Part shown: positions 37,083 through 45,007 of the stretch, piece after piece
How the letters are laid out: each line of letters starts with the position of its first letter
How positions within the stretch are numbered: the stretch's first letter is position 1
Assembly: GCF_900112195.1 (NCBI RefSeq)
Contig: NZ_FOKR01000002.1
Coordinates: forward strand, 492,833-556,832
DNA: 64,000 nt
Direction: 5' to 3'
DNA from: Butyrivibrio sp. YAB3001
GTDB lineage: Bacteria > Bacillota > Clostridia > Lachnospirales > Lachnospiraceae
Notes under the pieces: generated by a model
Seen by the model: only the letters and a program-made list of their open reading frames with translations
Told to the model about the DNA's origin: nothing
Database searches by the model: none
Position numbers and translations under genes: made by a program

Positions 37083-38447
37083 TTACTGGAAGTTAGTAAT
37101 AAGAGCTGCGATTCTAAGAACAAATAATGCAAAAACAATCCACATAACAGGACTGATTTCTTTTACCTTGCCCTCGATAACTTTAAGGATAACCCATCCA
37201 AGAATAGCGAACATGATACCTGTAGCAATTGAATATGAAAGAGGCATCATTACAAGTGCAAGATAAGCTCCGATTGAATCAGCGATATCTCCATTATCAA
37301 ATTTAACCTTTGTAATGCTAAATACCATCAGCATTCCTACATAAATAAGTGCAGGAGCTGTAGCAAATGAAGGGATTGCAAGGAATACAGGGCTAAGAAC
37401 AAGTGATACAAGGAACATTACACCTGTTGTAAGAGCTGTAAGACCTGTTCTACCACCTGCTGCAACACCGGCGCTTGATTCAACAAAGCTTGTTACTGTT
37501 GATGTTCCTAAAAGAGCACCACAGGTTGTACCAACCGCATCAGAAAGGAATACTTTTCCAACTCTTGGAAGATTGCCATCTTTGTCAAGAAGTCCTGCCT
37601 TGTCAGCAACACCTACTACTGTTCCAACTGTATCAAAAAGATCAACATACAGGAAACTGAAAGTAATAGCTACAAACTGAATGATATGAGAAGCAGCCCA
37701 TCCAAAGTTAAGCTTGAAAGCTGTCTGTGAAACAGCGCCAATCTGAAGACCATGTGAGAAATCAGGGATAAGGCTTGTTCCCTCAGCAGGAACATAAACA
37801 CCTGCAACCTGAAGGATGATACCGATGATCCATGTAGCGAGGATTCCGATAAGAACACCGCCTGTAACTTTGTAATAAACCAAAGCTGCGATAATGATAA
37901 GTCCTACAAGAGCAAGAACCATATCAAGATCATTAAAGCTTCCAAGTCCTACTACTGTAGACTCATTTGCAATAATAATTCTTGCATTCTGCATTCCGAT
38001 AAATGCTACGAACAGACCGATTCCGGCAGAAATACCAAACTTAAGATTCTGAGGAATGCTGTTGATTATCTGCTCACGGAATTTGAAGAAAGAAAGAATA
38101 ATAAAGATAATACCTTCTACAAAAACTGCTGTAAGAGCAATTCTGAAAGGATCCTCTTCTCCTGCAAGTTCTCCAAGACAAACTGTATAAGCAAAGTATG
38201 CATTAAGACCAAGTCCTGCAGAAAGACCGATAGGATAATTTGCTAAAAATGCCATAAAAAATGTTGCAATAGCAGATGCAATAGCAGTTGCAACAAAGAC
38301 AGCGTTGGCACTCATTCCTGAAGCACTAAGAATATTTGGGTTTACGGCAAGAATGTACGCCATTGTCAGGAATGTGGTAAGACCGGCAATAACTTCCTGT
38401 TTAACAGTAGTGTTATGCTCTTTTAGTTTAAAACACTTTTCCAACAT
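37083..38447 (-). CDS. NCS2-family purine permease (AzgA/PbuG-like)
   Basis: 454 residues, about 12-14 membrane segments. MLEKCFKLKEHNTTVKQEVIAGLTTFLTMAYILAVNP is characteristic of the AzgA-like guanine/hypoxanthine/adenine branch rather than the UraA branch; GLSAGLGLNAYFAY and the later GTSTVTSFVESSAGVAAGGRTG match the substrate-site helices. It imports purine bases using the proton gradient (family knowledge). It appears single, with its own hairpin-bearing leader. RBS AGAGAGGG. Confidence 0.92.
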   Translation of the reverse strand: MLEKCFKLKEHNTTVKQEVIAGLTTFLTMAYILAVNPNILSASGMSANAVFVATAIASAIATFFMAFLANYPIGLSAGLGLNAYFAYTVCLGELAGEEDPFRIALTAVFVEGIIFIILSFFKFREQIINSIPQNLKFGISAGIGLFVAFIGMQNARIIIANESTVVGLGSFNDLDMVLALVGLIIIAALVYYKVTGGVLIGILATWIIGIILQVAGVYVPAEGTSLIPDFSHGLQIGAVSQTAFKLNFGWAASHIIQFVAITFSFLYVDLFDTVGTVVGVADKAGLLDKDGNLPRVGKVFLSDAVGTTCGALLGTSTVTSFVESSAGVAAGGRTGLTALTTGVMFLVSLVLSPVFLAIPSFATAPALIYVGMLMVFSITKVKFDNGDIADSIGAYLALVMMPLSYSIATGIMFAILGWVILKVIEGKVKEISPVMWIVFALFVLRIAALITNFQ

Positions 38448-38470
38448 ACTTTTTTCCCTCTCTTTGAGAT

Positions 38471-38520
38471 AGTTTAATTGTCATTTATAGTAAGCGGCAT
38501 TATAAGCCGCAGGCTATACA
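38471..38520 (-). promoter_or_regulatory. Hairpin leader between the CPBP gene and the NCS2 permease
   Basis: On the minus strand TATAG-CCT-GCGGC-loop-GCCGC-TTA-CTATA folds into a two-part stem with a symmetric 3x3 internal loop, beginning about 30 bases after the CPBP stop and ending about 30 bases before the permease start. It could be a terminator remnant or a leader. The conserved core of purine riboswitches is not seen. Confidence 0.35.
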
Positions 38521-38536
38521 GATTCCCCCACTATAT

Positions 38537-39277
38537 TTATCTGTTTAAAATTCTTCCGATAGCATAAACAATAGAATAAATGTTGTCATAAAACTCAAAT
38601 GCAACATGTGCCATAACCGAAATATAGATATTTCTTGTAACCACATATGCAATCGTAACAGGTATTCCCATCAGCATCCATTCTGCAATTCCCAAAAGTC
38701 CATGCGCCCTGGATACTGCACACAGGATAAGACTTGCAACTGACAATAAAAATACTTTTTTCCTGCTTCCGAACGATATTATGGCTTTTCTGAAGAAAAG
38801 CTCTTCTGCAACCGGCTTCATAATTATCATCATCATCGCATAAAAAATAGTAGGAATAATGTCATTACGCGTAATTATGCTGATAGTGCCATCCTTCACA
38901 GCATAAAAATTGGGCAGGATAAGTCTGTTCTTGATCTGACTTGCGATTAAAAGTCCAAAAAATGTTATAATGACAGGAATCCAAAATCTCTTAATTCTCT
39001 TCAGATTGCGTGAAAATTTACGAAAAGAAAACTGTTTATGAAAATAATAATAATAAATCAGTAAGCCAAGATAAAATATAAAAAACAAATGAAATGACTG
39101 CTTGGGCATTATTATTGTAGAAACTACAAAAAGAAGCTCCCAGGCCAGTGGAATATATAAACGTCTCAAAGCATACTCCTTATTAAAAACAAAGAATGTC
39201 GCTTGCCGCGGATAAAATTCAAAAATAGAACATACATCCCATTTATTATATAAGTCAGTTTTAACAAGGTCAATCAT
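38537..39277 (-). CDS. CPBP-family intramembrane glutamic protease
   Basis: 246 residues with about seven membrane helices. The CPBP/Rce1 motifs are present: KPVAEELFFRKAI (EExxxR, near 155) and VMAHVAFEFYDN (H near 225), with SRAHGLLG between. Such enzymes process bacteriocins or prenylated peptides, or act in stress tolerance; no peptide precursor is visible beside it. It diverges from the ABC-F gene. Confidence 0.85.
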   Translation of the reverse strand: MIDLVKTDLYNKWDVCSIFEFYPRQATFFVFNKEYALRRLYIPLAWELLFVVSTIIMPKQSFHLFFIFYLGLLIYYYYFHKQFSFRKFSRNLKRIKRFWIPVIITFFGLLIASQIKNRLILPNFYAVKDGTISIITRNDIIPTIFYAMMMIIMKPVAEELFFRKAIISFGSRKKVFLLSVASLILCAVSRAHGLLGIAEWMLMGIPVTIAYVVTRNIYISVMAHVAFEFYDNIYSIVYAIGRILNR

Positions 39278-39282
39278 ATTCT

Positions 39283-39311
39283 TTTACATATTGAACGTAT
39301 CATGCTAAAAT
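39283..39311 (+). promoter_or_regulatory. Predicted promoter of the ABC-F gene
   Basis: TTTACA (39283-39288), 17-base spacer, TAAAAT (39306-39311), about 33 bases upstream of the ABC-F start. No attenuator hairpin or leader peptide of the kind found before antibiotic-resistance ABC-F genes fits in the remaining leader. Confidence 0.5.
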
Positions 39312-39344
39312 GTGTTGTCGAAATAGTTATTAGGAGTGAAAAAA

Positions 39345-41387
39345 ATGATTCTTTCAGTTCATAACATATGCAAATCCTTTGATGGAAAAGATATATTAAG
39401 AAATGCTTCTTTTCATATGGAAAAGGCAGAAAAAGCAGCCATAGTTGGAATTAACGGAGCAGGCAAGACTACTCTTTTAAAGATCATAATCGGCGAACAG
39501 TCTGCCGATGACGGAGAAGTAACTTTTTCCAAGGATATAACCTGGGGATATCTTGCTCAGAATCAGAACATTGACAGTGCAAACACCATATACGATGAAC
39601 TTGCCGAGGTAAAAAAAGATGTCATAAAACTTGAGCAGAACATCCGAAATGCCGAAGAAAACATGAAACATCTCTCCGGCGCTGAACTTGAACAGCTCAT
39701 GGATCAATATGTGCGAATGAACGATGAATATCAGCGCATGTCAGGATATGCCTGGAAAAGCGAGATTACCGGCGTTGCCAAAGGTCTTGGATTTCTTGAT
39801 GAAGAACTCGGTAAACAGATAAGCACCCTCTCCGGCGGCCAGAAAACCCGAGTTGCTCTCGGAAAGCTTCTTTTGCAGAAACCTGACCTTATAATCCTTG
39901 ACGAGCCTACAAACCACCTTGACATGAATTCCATAAGATGGCTCGAAAACTATCTTCTTAATTATAAGGGCGCCGTACTTATCGTATCTCACGACAGATA
40001 CTTCCTTGATAAGATTGCCGGCAAGATAATTGAAGTAGAAAACACAAAGGTTACTTCTTTTACCGGTAATTACAGCGACTATGCAGTTAAAAAAGAACAG
40101 CTCAGAAACATGGAATGGAATGCTTATATCAAGCAGCAACAGGAAATCAAACATCAGGAAGAAGTTATCGCCAAATTAAAGTCTTTTAACAGAGAAAAAT
40201 CTATTAAAAGAGCTGAAAGCCGCGAAAAAATGCTTGATAAGATAGAAGTTCTGGACAAACCGGTAACCATCGATGATCGCATGAAGATAAGCCTTAAACC
40301 TTCCTGTGAGAGCGGCAACGATGTTCTTGAAGCGACAGGATTATGTAAGGCTTTTGGTAATGAAAAACTCTTTTCAAACCTTGAATTCAACATCAAAAAA
40401 GGCGAACATGTGGCAATAATTGGTGATAACGGCACCGGTAAGACCACTCTTTTAAAGATAATAAATGGTGTCGAATCTCTTGACAGCGGCAAAATTGATT
40501 TTGGCGTCAAAGTCCACATTGGCTACTACGACCAGGAACACCACGTTCTTCATGACGAAAAGACTTTATTTGAAGAAATATCAGATGCCTACCCTACTCT
40601 CAACAACACAGAGATAAGAAATACACTGGCTGCCTTTCTTTTTACAGGCGACGATGTTTTCAAACGAATCAAGGATCTCTCAGGCGGTGAAAAAGGCCGT
40701 GTAAGTTTAGCAAAACTGATGCTGTCTGACGCAAATTTCCTTATCCTCGATGAGCCCACAAACCACCTTGACATCACCAGTAAAGAAATCCTCGAGACCG
40801 CGATCTCAGGTTATGAAGGAACAGTTCTCTACGTCAGCCACGACAGATATTTCATCAACAGAACTGCCACCAGAATTCTTGACCTCACTCACGGTCAGAT
40901 GGTTAATTATATCGGAAACTACGATTATTATATGGAGCACGTTGATGAACAGATGCAGCGACTGTTCGGTGAAACAAACAGTAATAGCGGTTTGTCATTA
41001 AATAACGGAAGCTACAAATACTCAGACAGTAATGAAACATCAAGTAATGACTCTGCAAATACTAGTGACCTATCAGCTTCTTCATCAGCCAAGGCAGCTG
41101 CCAGTGTTTCAAAAAGCGCCAGCGGCTCCGATGACTGGAAGGCTCAGAAAGAGCTTCAGGCAAAAAAACGCAAGCTTGAAACAAGCCTTTCAAAGACTGA
41201 AGAAGAAATCTCCAAACTTGAAAGCAGGGACGCAGAAATAAACGAACTTTTATCTGATCCGTCTGTAGGAACAGATCTTGCAAAATTAAGAAAGCTCACC
41301 GATGAGCAGACAGAAATCCAGGAGAAGCTCTCAACTCTCTATGATGAATGGGAACAGGTTTCCTCTGAGCTTTCAGAATTAACCTAA
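39345..41387 (+). CDS. ABC-F ribosome-associated ATPase (Uup-like)
   Basis: 680 residues, two ABC domains and no membrane segment. Domain 1: [35 protein letters not shown]; the interdomain linker follows at about 235-300; domain 2: GDNGTGKTTLLK, LSGGEKGRVSLAKLM, DEPTNHLD. A Ser/Ala-rich spacer (about 545-590) leads to a C-terminal coiled coil (about 595-680), the arrangement of Uup. ABC-F proteins act at the ribosomal E site; a housekeeping role is likelier than antibiotic resistance because the leader has no attenuator (inference). TAGGAG is eight bases before the ATG at 39345. Confidence 0.92.
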   Translation: MILSVHNICKSFDGKDILRNASFHMEKAEKAAIVGINGAGKTTLLKIIIGEQSADDGEVTFSKDITWGYLAQNQNIDSANTIYDELAEVKKDVIKLEQNIRNAEENMKHLSGAELEQLMDQYVRMNDEYQRMSGYAWKSEITGVAKGLGFLDEELGKQISTLSGGQKTRVALGKLLLQKPDLIILDEPTNHLDMNSIRWLENYLLNYKGAVLIVSHDRYFLDKIAGKIIEVENTKVTSFTGNYSDYAVKKEQLRNMEWNAYIKQQQEIKHQEEVIAKLKSFNREKSIKRAESREKMLDKIEVLDKPVTIDDRMKISLKPSCESGNDVLEATGLCKAFGNEKLFSNLEFNIKKGEHVAIIGDNGTGKTTLLKIINGVESLDSGKIDFGVKVHIGYYDQEHHVLHDEKTLFEEISDAYPTLNNTEIRNTLAAFLFTGDDVFKRIKDLSGGEKGRVSLAKLMLSDANFLILDEPTNHLDITSKEILETAISGYEGTVLYVSHDRYFINRTATRILDLTHGQMVNYIGNYDYYMEHVDEQMQRLFGETNSNSGLSLNNGSYKYSDSNETSSNDSANTSDLSASSSAKAAASVSKSASGSDDWKAQKELQAKKRKLETSLSKTEEEISKLESRDAEINELLSDPSVGTDLAKLRKLTDEQTEIQEKLSTLYDEWEQVSSELSELT

Positions 41388-41396
41388 TAAATACAA

Positions 41397-41452
41397 AAAG
41401 GCCTTACCAATGGAATTGAAAGTAACACATTTTTCCCGTTGGTAAGGCCTTT
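41397..41452. terminator. Bidirectional terminator between ABC-F gene and icd
   Basis: A 14-base perfect stem (AAAGGCCTTACCAA with its complement at 41439-41452) with an unusually long 28-base loop. T-runs or T-rich ends are found on both strands, so it can serve both converging genes. Confidence 0.8.
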
Positions 41453-41536
41453 CTCTTATGCACGTATTTATTCAATAAAACAAGATATATATCTATTTAG
41501 ATAATAGTTTTCCAATTAAAGTTATTTACCTATAAT

Positions 41537-42736
41537 TCACTTTAACTCTTCCGCAATAGCATCAAGGAATTCCTCACTGCCAAGTTTAACAGGATTTGGA
41601 AGTGTTGTAATAAGTGCCAGATCTCCTGTCATTCTTCCGGATTCGATAACTGACAATGTTGCTTTTTCAAGCTTATCAGCAAAATCCATGAGCTCTTTTA
41701 TACCGTCAAGCTCTCCTCTCTTCCTGAGAGCTCCGCTCCATGCAAAAATAGTTGCAACAGGATTGGTTGACGTAGGCTCTCCCTTAAGATACTTGTAATA
41801 GTGTCTCTGCACAGTTCCATGCGCTGCCTCATACTCATAAACACCGCTTGGAGATACCAAGACAGAAGTCATCATAGCAAGAGAACCAAATGCTGAAGAA
41901 ACCATGTCACTCATAACATCGCCATCATAGTTCTTGCAGGCCCAGATAAATCCGCCCTTTGACTTCATGACACGAGCCACTGCATCGTCAATTAATGTGT
42001 AAAAATAAGTAATTCCTGCCTCTTCAAAATCTTTTTTAAACTCATTTTCAAATACTTCGTCAAAGATTTCTCTAAATCTTCTGTCGTATGTCTTACTGAT
42101 AGTATCCTTGGTGCCGAGCCATAATTCTTTTTTCTCAGAAAGCGCATATTTAAAGCATGCTCTTGCAAAACTCTTTATTGATGAATCCTTATTGTGAACT
42201 CCCTGAATGATTCCGGGCTCCTCAAAATCATAAATTGTCTCTCTGATTTCTTTTCCGTCCTCACCTGTAAAAAGAAGTTCTGCCTTTCCTGGGCCCGGAA
42301 CTCTTATCTCAACATTTTTGTAAACATCGCCATATGCGTGTCTTGCCAATGTTATTGGGCTTTCCCAGGTTCTTACATTTGGCTCTATTCCCTTAACCAT
42401 GATAGGTGTACGGAAAACAGTACCGTCAAGTATCGCCCTTATTGTAGCATTGGGGCTCTTCCACATTTTCTTAAGATTATATTCTTCAACACGCTCATTA
42501 TTTGGTGTGATAGTTGCACATTTAACCGCAACGCCATACTTAAGTGTAGCATTGGCACTGTCAACAGTGACCTGATCATCGGTTTCATCTCTGTGCTTAA
42601 GCCCCAGATCATAGTACTCGCTTTTAAGGTCAACAAAAGGCAAAATCAGCTTTTCTTTAATAAGCTGCCAAAGCACTCTTGTCATCTCGTCTCCATCCAT
42701 CTCAACAATGGGTGTTGTCATTTTAATTTTCTCCAT
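41537..42736 (-). CDS. icd: NADP-dependent isocitrate dehydrogenase, eukaryotic-type
   Basis: 399 residues. Oxidises isocitrate to 2-oxoglutarate and CO2, giving NADPH. The N-terminus [42 protein letters not shown] and [25 protein letters not shown] mark the homodimeric type II family shared with eukaryotes, not the E. coli type. GAGGAGGG precedes the ATG at 42736, which overlaps the end of the GntR gene by 14 bases. A longer frame to 42793 would sit deep in that gene. Works with the Re-citrate synthase encoded upstream to make 2-oxoglutarate for glutamate. Confidence 0.94.
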   Translation of the reverse strand: MEKIKMTTPIVEMDGDEMTRVLWQLIKEKLILPFVDLKSEYYDLGLKHRDETDDQVTVDSANATLKYGVAVKCATITPNNERVEEYNLKKMWKSPNATIRAILDGTVFRTPIMVKGIEPNVRTWESPITLARHAYGDVYKNVEIRVPGPGKAELLFTGEDGKEIRETIYDFEEPGIIQGVHNKDSSIKSFARACFKYALSEKKELWLGTKDTISKTYDRRFREIFDEVFENEFKKDFEEAGITYFYTLIDDAVARVMKSKGGFIWACKNYDGDVMSDMVSSAFGSLAMMTSVLVSPSGVYEYEAAHGTVQRHYYKYLKGEPTSTNPVATIFAWSGALRKRGELDGIKELMDFADKLEKATLSVIESGRMTGDLALITTLPNPVKLGSEEFLDAIAEELK

Positions 42737-43424
42737 CCTGGCCCTCCTCGTACAACTCAAGTAATCCTTTATCAACCATATTTTCGAAAGCATTTATCAT
42801 GTGCTGATTAGCAAGTTCTTCTGCTTTATCAGCGTTCTTTTCCTTGATTGCCTCCATGATAAACTTATGCTCAACATTTGAAACTGCGCCGCGGCTGCTG
42901 GAAAGAGTTTTTTGTCTTACTCTCCAGACATACTGATGATAATCTTTTAAAAGATGCTCAAGCATCTTGGAATTGCAGGCTTCATACATAATGGTATGGA
43001 ATCTGTTATCAAGCTCAGCCATCTGTTCCATATGACCACGGGCTGCATGAAACTCTGCAAGATAGATAACTTCCTCCATTTCTTCAAGCTGCTCGGGAGT
43101 AATGTTATCGCAAGCCCATCTTGCGCATAATCCCTCAAGCTTTGACCTTATCATATAGATATCCTCGATATCTTTTACCTTGATACCAGTAACATAAGCT
43201 CCCTTATTGGGCACAATCTGAATAAGCCCTTCAAGCTCAAGCTGCCTGAATGCCTCTCTTACAGGAGTTCTGCTAACTCCCAGTTCCTGACCAATCGCAA
43301 CTTCTTTAAGTTCCTCGTGATCTTTATATTTTCCGTTAAGAATATCTTCTCTTATTCTGTTAAAAACTCTTCCCCTTAAAGAGTATTTATCAGTTACTTC
43401 TTCTTTTAAATCATTTTTCTCCAT
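42723..43424 (-). CDS. GntR-family (FadR/FCD) transcriptional regulator
   Basis: 233 residues. Winged helix at the N-terminus ([50 protein letters not shown] in pieces, about 14-75) and a helical FCD effector domain (about 90-225) with [14 protein letters not shown] and [14 protein letters not shown] carrying the Asp and His residues used to bind metal and ligand. FCD ligands are often organic acids such as citrate or pyruvate. Its ATG follows the citrate synthase stop by one base, with GAGGG as RBS. A palindrome typical of this family lies on the operon promoter, suggesting autoregulation. Confidence 0.92.
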   Translation of the reverse strand: MEKNDLKEEVTDKYSLRGRVFNRIREDILNGKYKDHEELKEVAIGQELGVSRTPVREAFRQLELEGLIQIVPNKGAYVTGIKVKDIEDIYMIRSKLEGLCARWACDNITPEQLEEMEEVIYLAEFHAARGHMEQMAELDNRFHTIMYEACNSKMLEHLLKDYHQYVWRVRQKTLSSSRGAVSNVEHKFIMEAIKEKNADKAEELANQHMINAFENMVDKGLLELYEEGQDGEN

Positions 43425-43425
43425 A

Positions 43426-44871
43426 TCAGCCCTCATCTTTGTCTGAATTAACAATTTCACCTTCACGGATCACTATTCCAAGCTCTTTGCTGACTTTATC
43501 AATCTCTGTAACAAGCTCATTATCAGTCATTACGGTTACACGGCCATTGGCATATTCGTTATCAACCCAGGTCTTTATTCTGGTTACAAGTTCAGATGTC
43601 TTGGATAATGCATGCTTATCTTTAAGCTTGTAATGAACATTTATCCAATGAGCTATTCCCGCAAGTCCTGATGTATTTGAAACCGCGCTTACCGGTGGAC
43701 GCTTAAGGAATTTCTCCGTGTCAAAAATATTGTAGATCTCCTCATTTTTAAGAAGACCATCCGCATGAATTCCGGCTCTTGTAACATTAAAGTTCTTTCC
43801 TACAAAAGGAGTGTTAGCCGGAACTGTAAATCCAATCTCCTTTTCGTAATACTCAGCAAGATCTGTGATAACAGTTGTATTCATGCCGTTTAATGTGCCT
43901 TTAAGCTGAGCATACTCAAATACCATAGCTTCAAGCGGTGTATTTCCGGTTCTCTCTCCTATTCCGAAAAGAGATGTGTTAACCGATGAACAACCATAGA
44001 TCCATGCAGTTGTAGAATTCGTAACTGCCTTATAAAAATCATTGTGTCCATGCCACTCAATAAGTTCACTTGGCACACCGGCATTTGTATTTATCGCATA
44101 AATAATACCCTGAACGCTTCTTGGAATAACTGCACCTGAGAAATTTACTCCATAGCCCATCGTGTCGCAGGCACGCACCTTAATAGGTATTTTATATTCC
44201 TCCTTAAGTCTCATAAGTTCCAGACAGAAAGGAACAACAAATCCGAAAATATCTGCCCTTGTAATATCTTCCAGATGGCATCTTGGGCTTATGCCCTCCT
44301 CCAGGCAGGCTCTTACTACACTAAGGTAATGCTCAAGCGCCTGTCTTCTTGTCATCTTAAGTTTCAAAAAGATGTGGTAATCAGAACAGCTTACAAGAAT
44401 TCCTGTCTCTTTCATTCCGATGGCTTTAACAAGTTTAAAGTCTTCTTCGCTGGCTCTGATCCAGCTGGTAACTTCCGGAAACTTGTAGCCTCTTTCCATA
44501 CATTTATAGACAGCATCCCTGTCGCTCTTACTATATAAAAAGAATTCACTCTGACGGATCATTCCATTTGGTCCGCCAAGTTCATGGAACATATCATAGA
44601 TATGAACTATCTGGTCGGTTGTATATGGTGCCCTGGACTGCTGTCCATCACGAAAAGTAGTATCTGTGATCCAGATATCCTTAGGCATATTGTGGGGAAC
44701 TATTCTATCATTGAATGGAATTTTAGGGACTTCCTCGTAAGGAAACATGTTTCTGAAAACATTTGGACGTTTTACATCATCAAGAATGTACATATGCTCT
44801 TCAATCTGAAGCAGATTGTTCTTGTCATTCATGGTGACAGGCCGGTTCTGGAAAGTATTATTGTCTGGCAT
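43426..44871 (-). CDS. Re-type citrate synthase (isopropylmalate synthase-like)
   Basis: 481 residues. A DRE-TIM enzyme: DTTFRDGQQSRAPYTTDQ near 65-80, CHLEDITRAD, KVRACDTMGYG and EWHGHNDFYKAVTNSTTAW carry the metal and substrate residues. This subgroup in Clostridia makes citrate from oxaloacetate and acetyl-CoA with Re stereochemistry, replacing the common Si enzyme. Homocitrate or isopropylmalate synthase are the alternatives, but its operon with isocitrate dehydrogenase supports citrate. CGGAG eight bases before the ATG at 44871 fixes the start; a frame to 44925 would begin upstream of it. No aconitase gene is adjacent. Confidence 0.87.
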   Translation of the reverse strand: MPDNNTFQNRPVTMNDKNNLLQIEEHMYILDDVKRPNVFRNMFPYEEVPKIPFNDRIVPHNMPKDIWITDTTFRDGQQSRAPYTTDQIVHIYDMFHELGGPNGMIRQSEFFLYSKSDRDAVYKCMERGYKFPEVTSWIRASEEDFKLVKAIGMKETGILVSCSDYHIFLKLKMTRRQALEHYLSVVRACLEEGISPRCHLEDITRADIFGFVVPFCLELMRLKEEYKIPIKVRACDTMGYGVNFSGAVIPRSVQGIIYAINTNAGVPSELIEWHGHNDFYKAVTNSTTAWIYGCSSVNTSLFGIGERTGNTPLEAMVFEYAQLKGTLNGMNTTVITDLAEYYEKEIGFTVPANTPFVGKNFNVTRAGIHADGLLKNEEIYNIFDTEKFLKRPPVSAVSNTSGLAGIAHWINVHYKLKDKHALSKTSELVTRIKTWVDNEYANGRVTVMTDNELVTEIDKVSKELGIVIREGEIVNSDKDEG

Positions 44872-44914
44872 AATATTATCTCCGTTATAACGATTGACAG
44901 TTCTTTTGCGTATT

Positions 44915-44926
44915 ATTGTATACAAT
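44915..44926. promoter_or_regulatory. Candidate GntR operator on the -10 box
   Basis: ATTGTATACAAT is a perfect 12-base palindrome covering the -10 hexamer. TTGTATACAA-type sites are classical for FCD-group GntR proteins. A GntR gene is the second gene of the controlled operon, so repression by its own product is likely. Confidence 0.65.
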
Positions 44927-44943
44927 CATACCATTGCTGTCAA
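44915..44943 (-). promoter_or_regulatory. Promoter of the citrate synthase-GntR-icd operon
   Basis: Minus-strand TTGACA (44938-44943), 17-base spacer, TACAAT (44915-44920): one mismatch from the sigma-A consensus. Inverted repeats TTGACAG/CTGTCAA (44894-44900 and 44937-44943) flank it. Confidence 0.75.
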
Positions 44944-44951
44944 CACAATAA

Positions 44952-44989
44952 ACGGTTCTTTTCTTTCAATATCTAAAGAAAAGAACCGT
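44952..44989 (-). terminator. Hairpin terminator behind the EAL gene
   Basis: A 15-base perfect stem (44952-44966 with 44975-44989; ACGGTTCTTTTCTTT) and an 8-base loop, 18 bases after the EAL stop. The T-run on the minus strand is short. Confidence 0.65.
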
Positions 44990-45007
44990 CATACTTTTCC
45001 TATTTAC

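Noticed and set aside
38448..38536. Purine riboswitch before the NCS2 permease
   Set aside because: The conserved loop and junction sequences of the guanine/adenine aptamer are not present; only a generic hairpin is seen.
39345..41387. ABC-F gene as an antibiotic-resistance determinant
   Set aside because: No leader peptide or attenuator upstream, and a Uup-like C-terminal coiled coil; housekeeping role is simpler.
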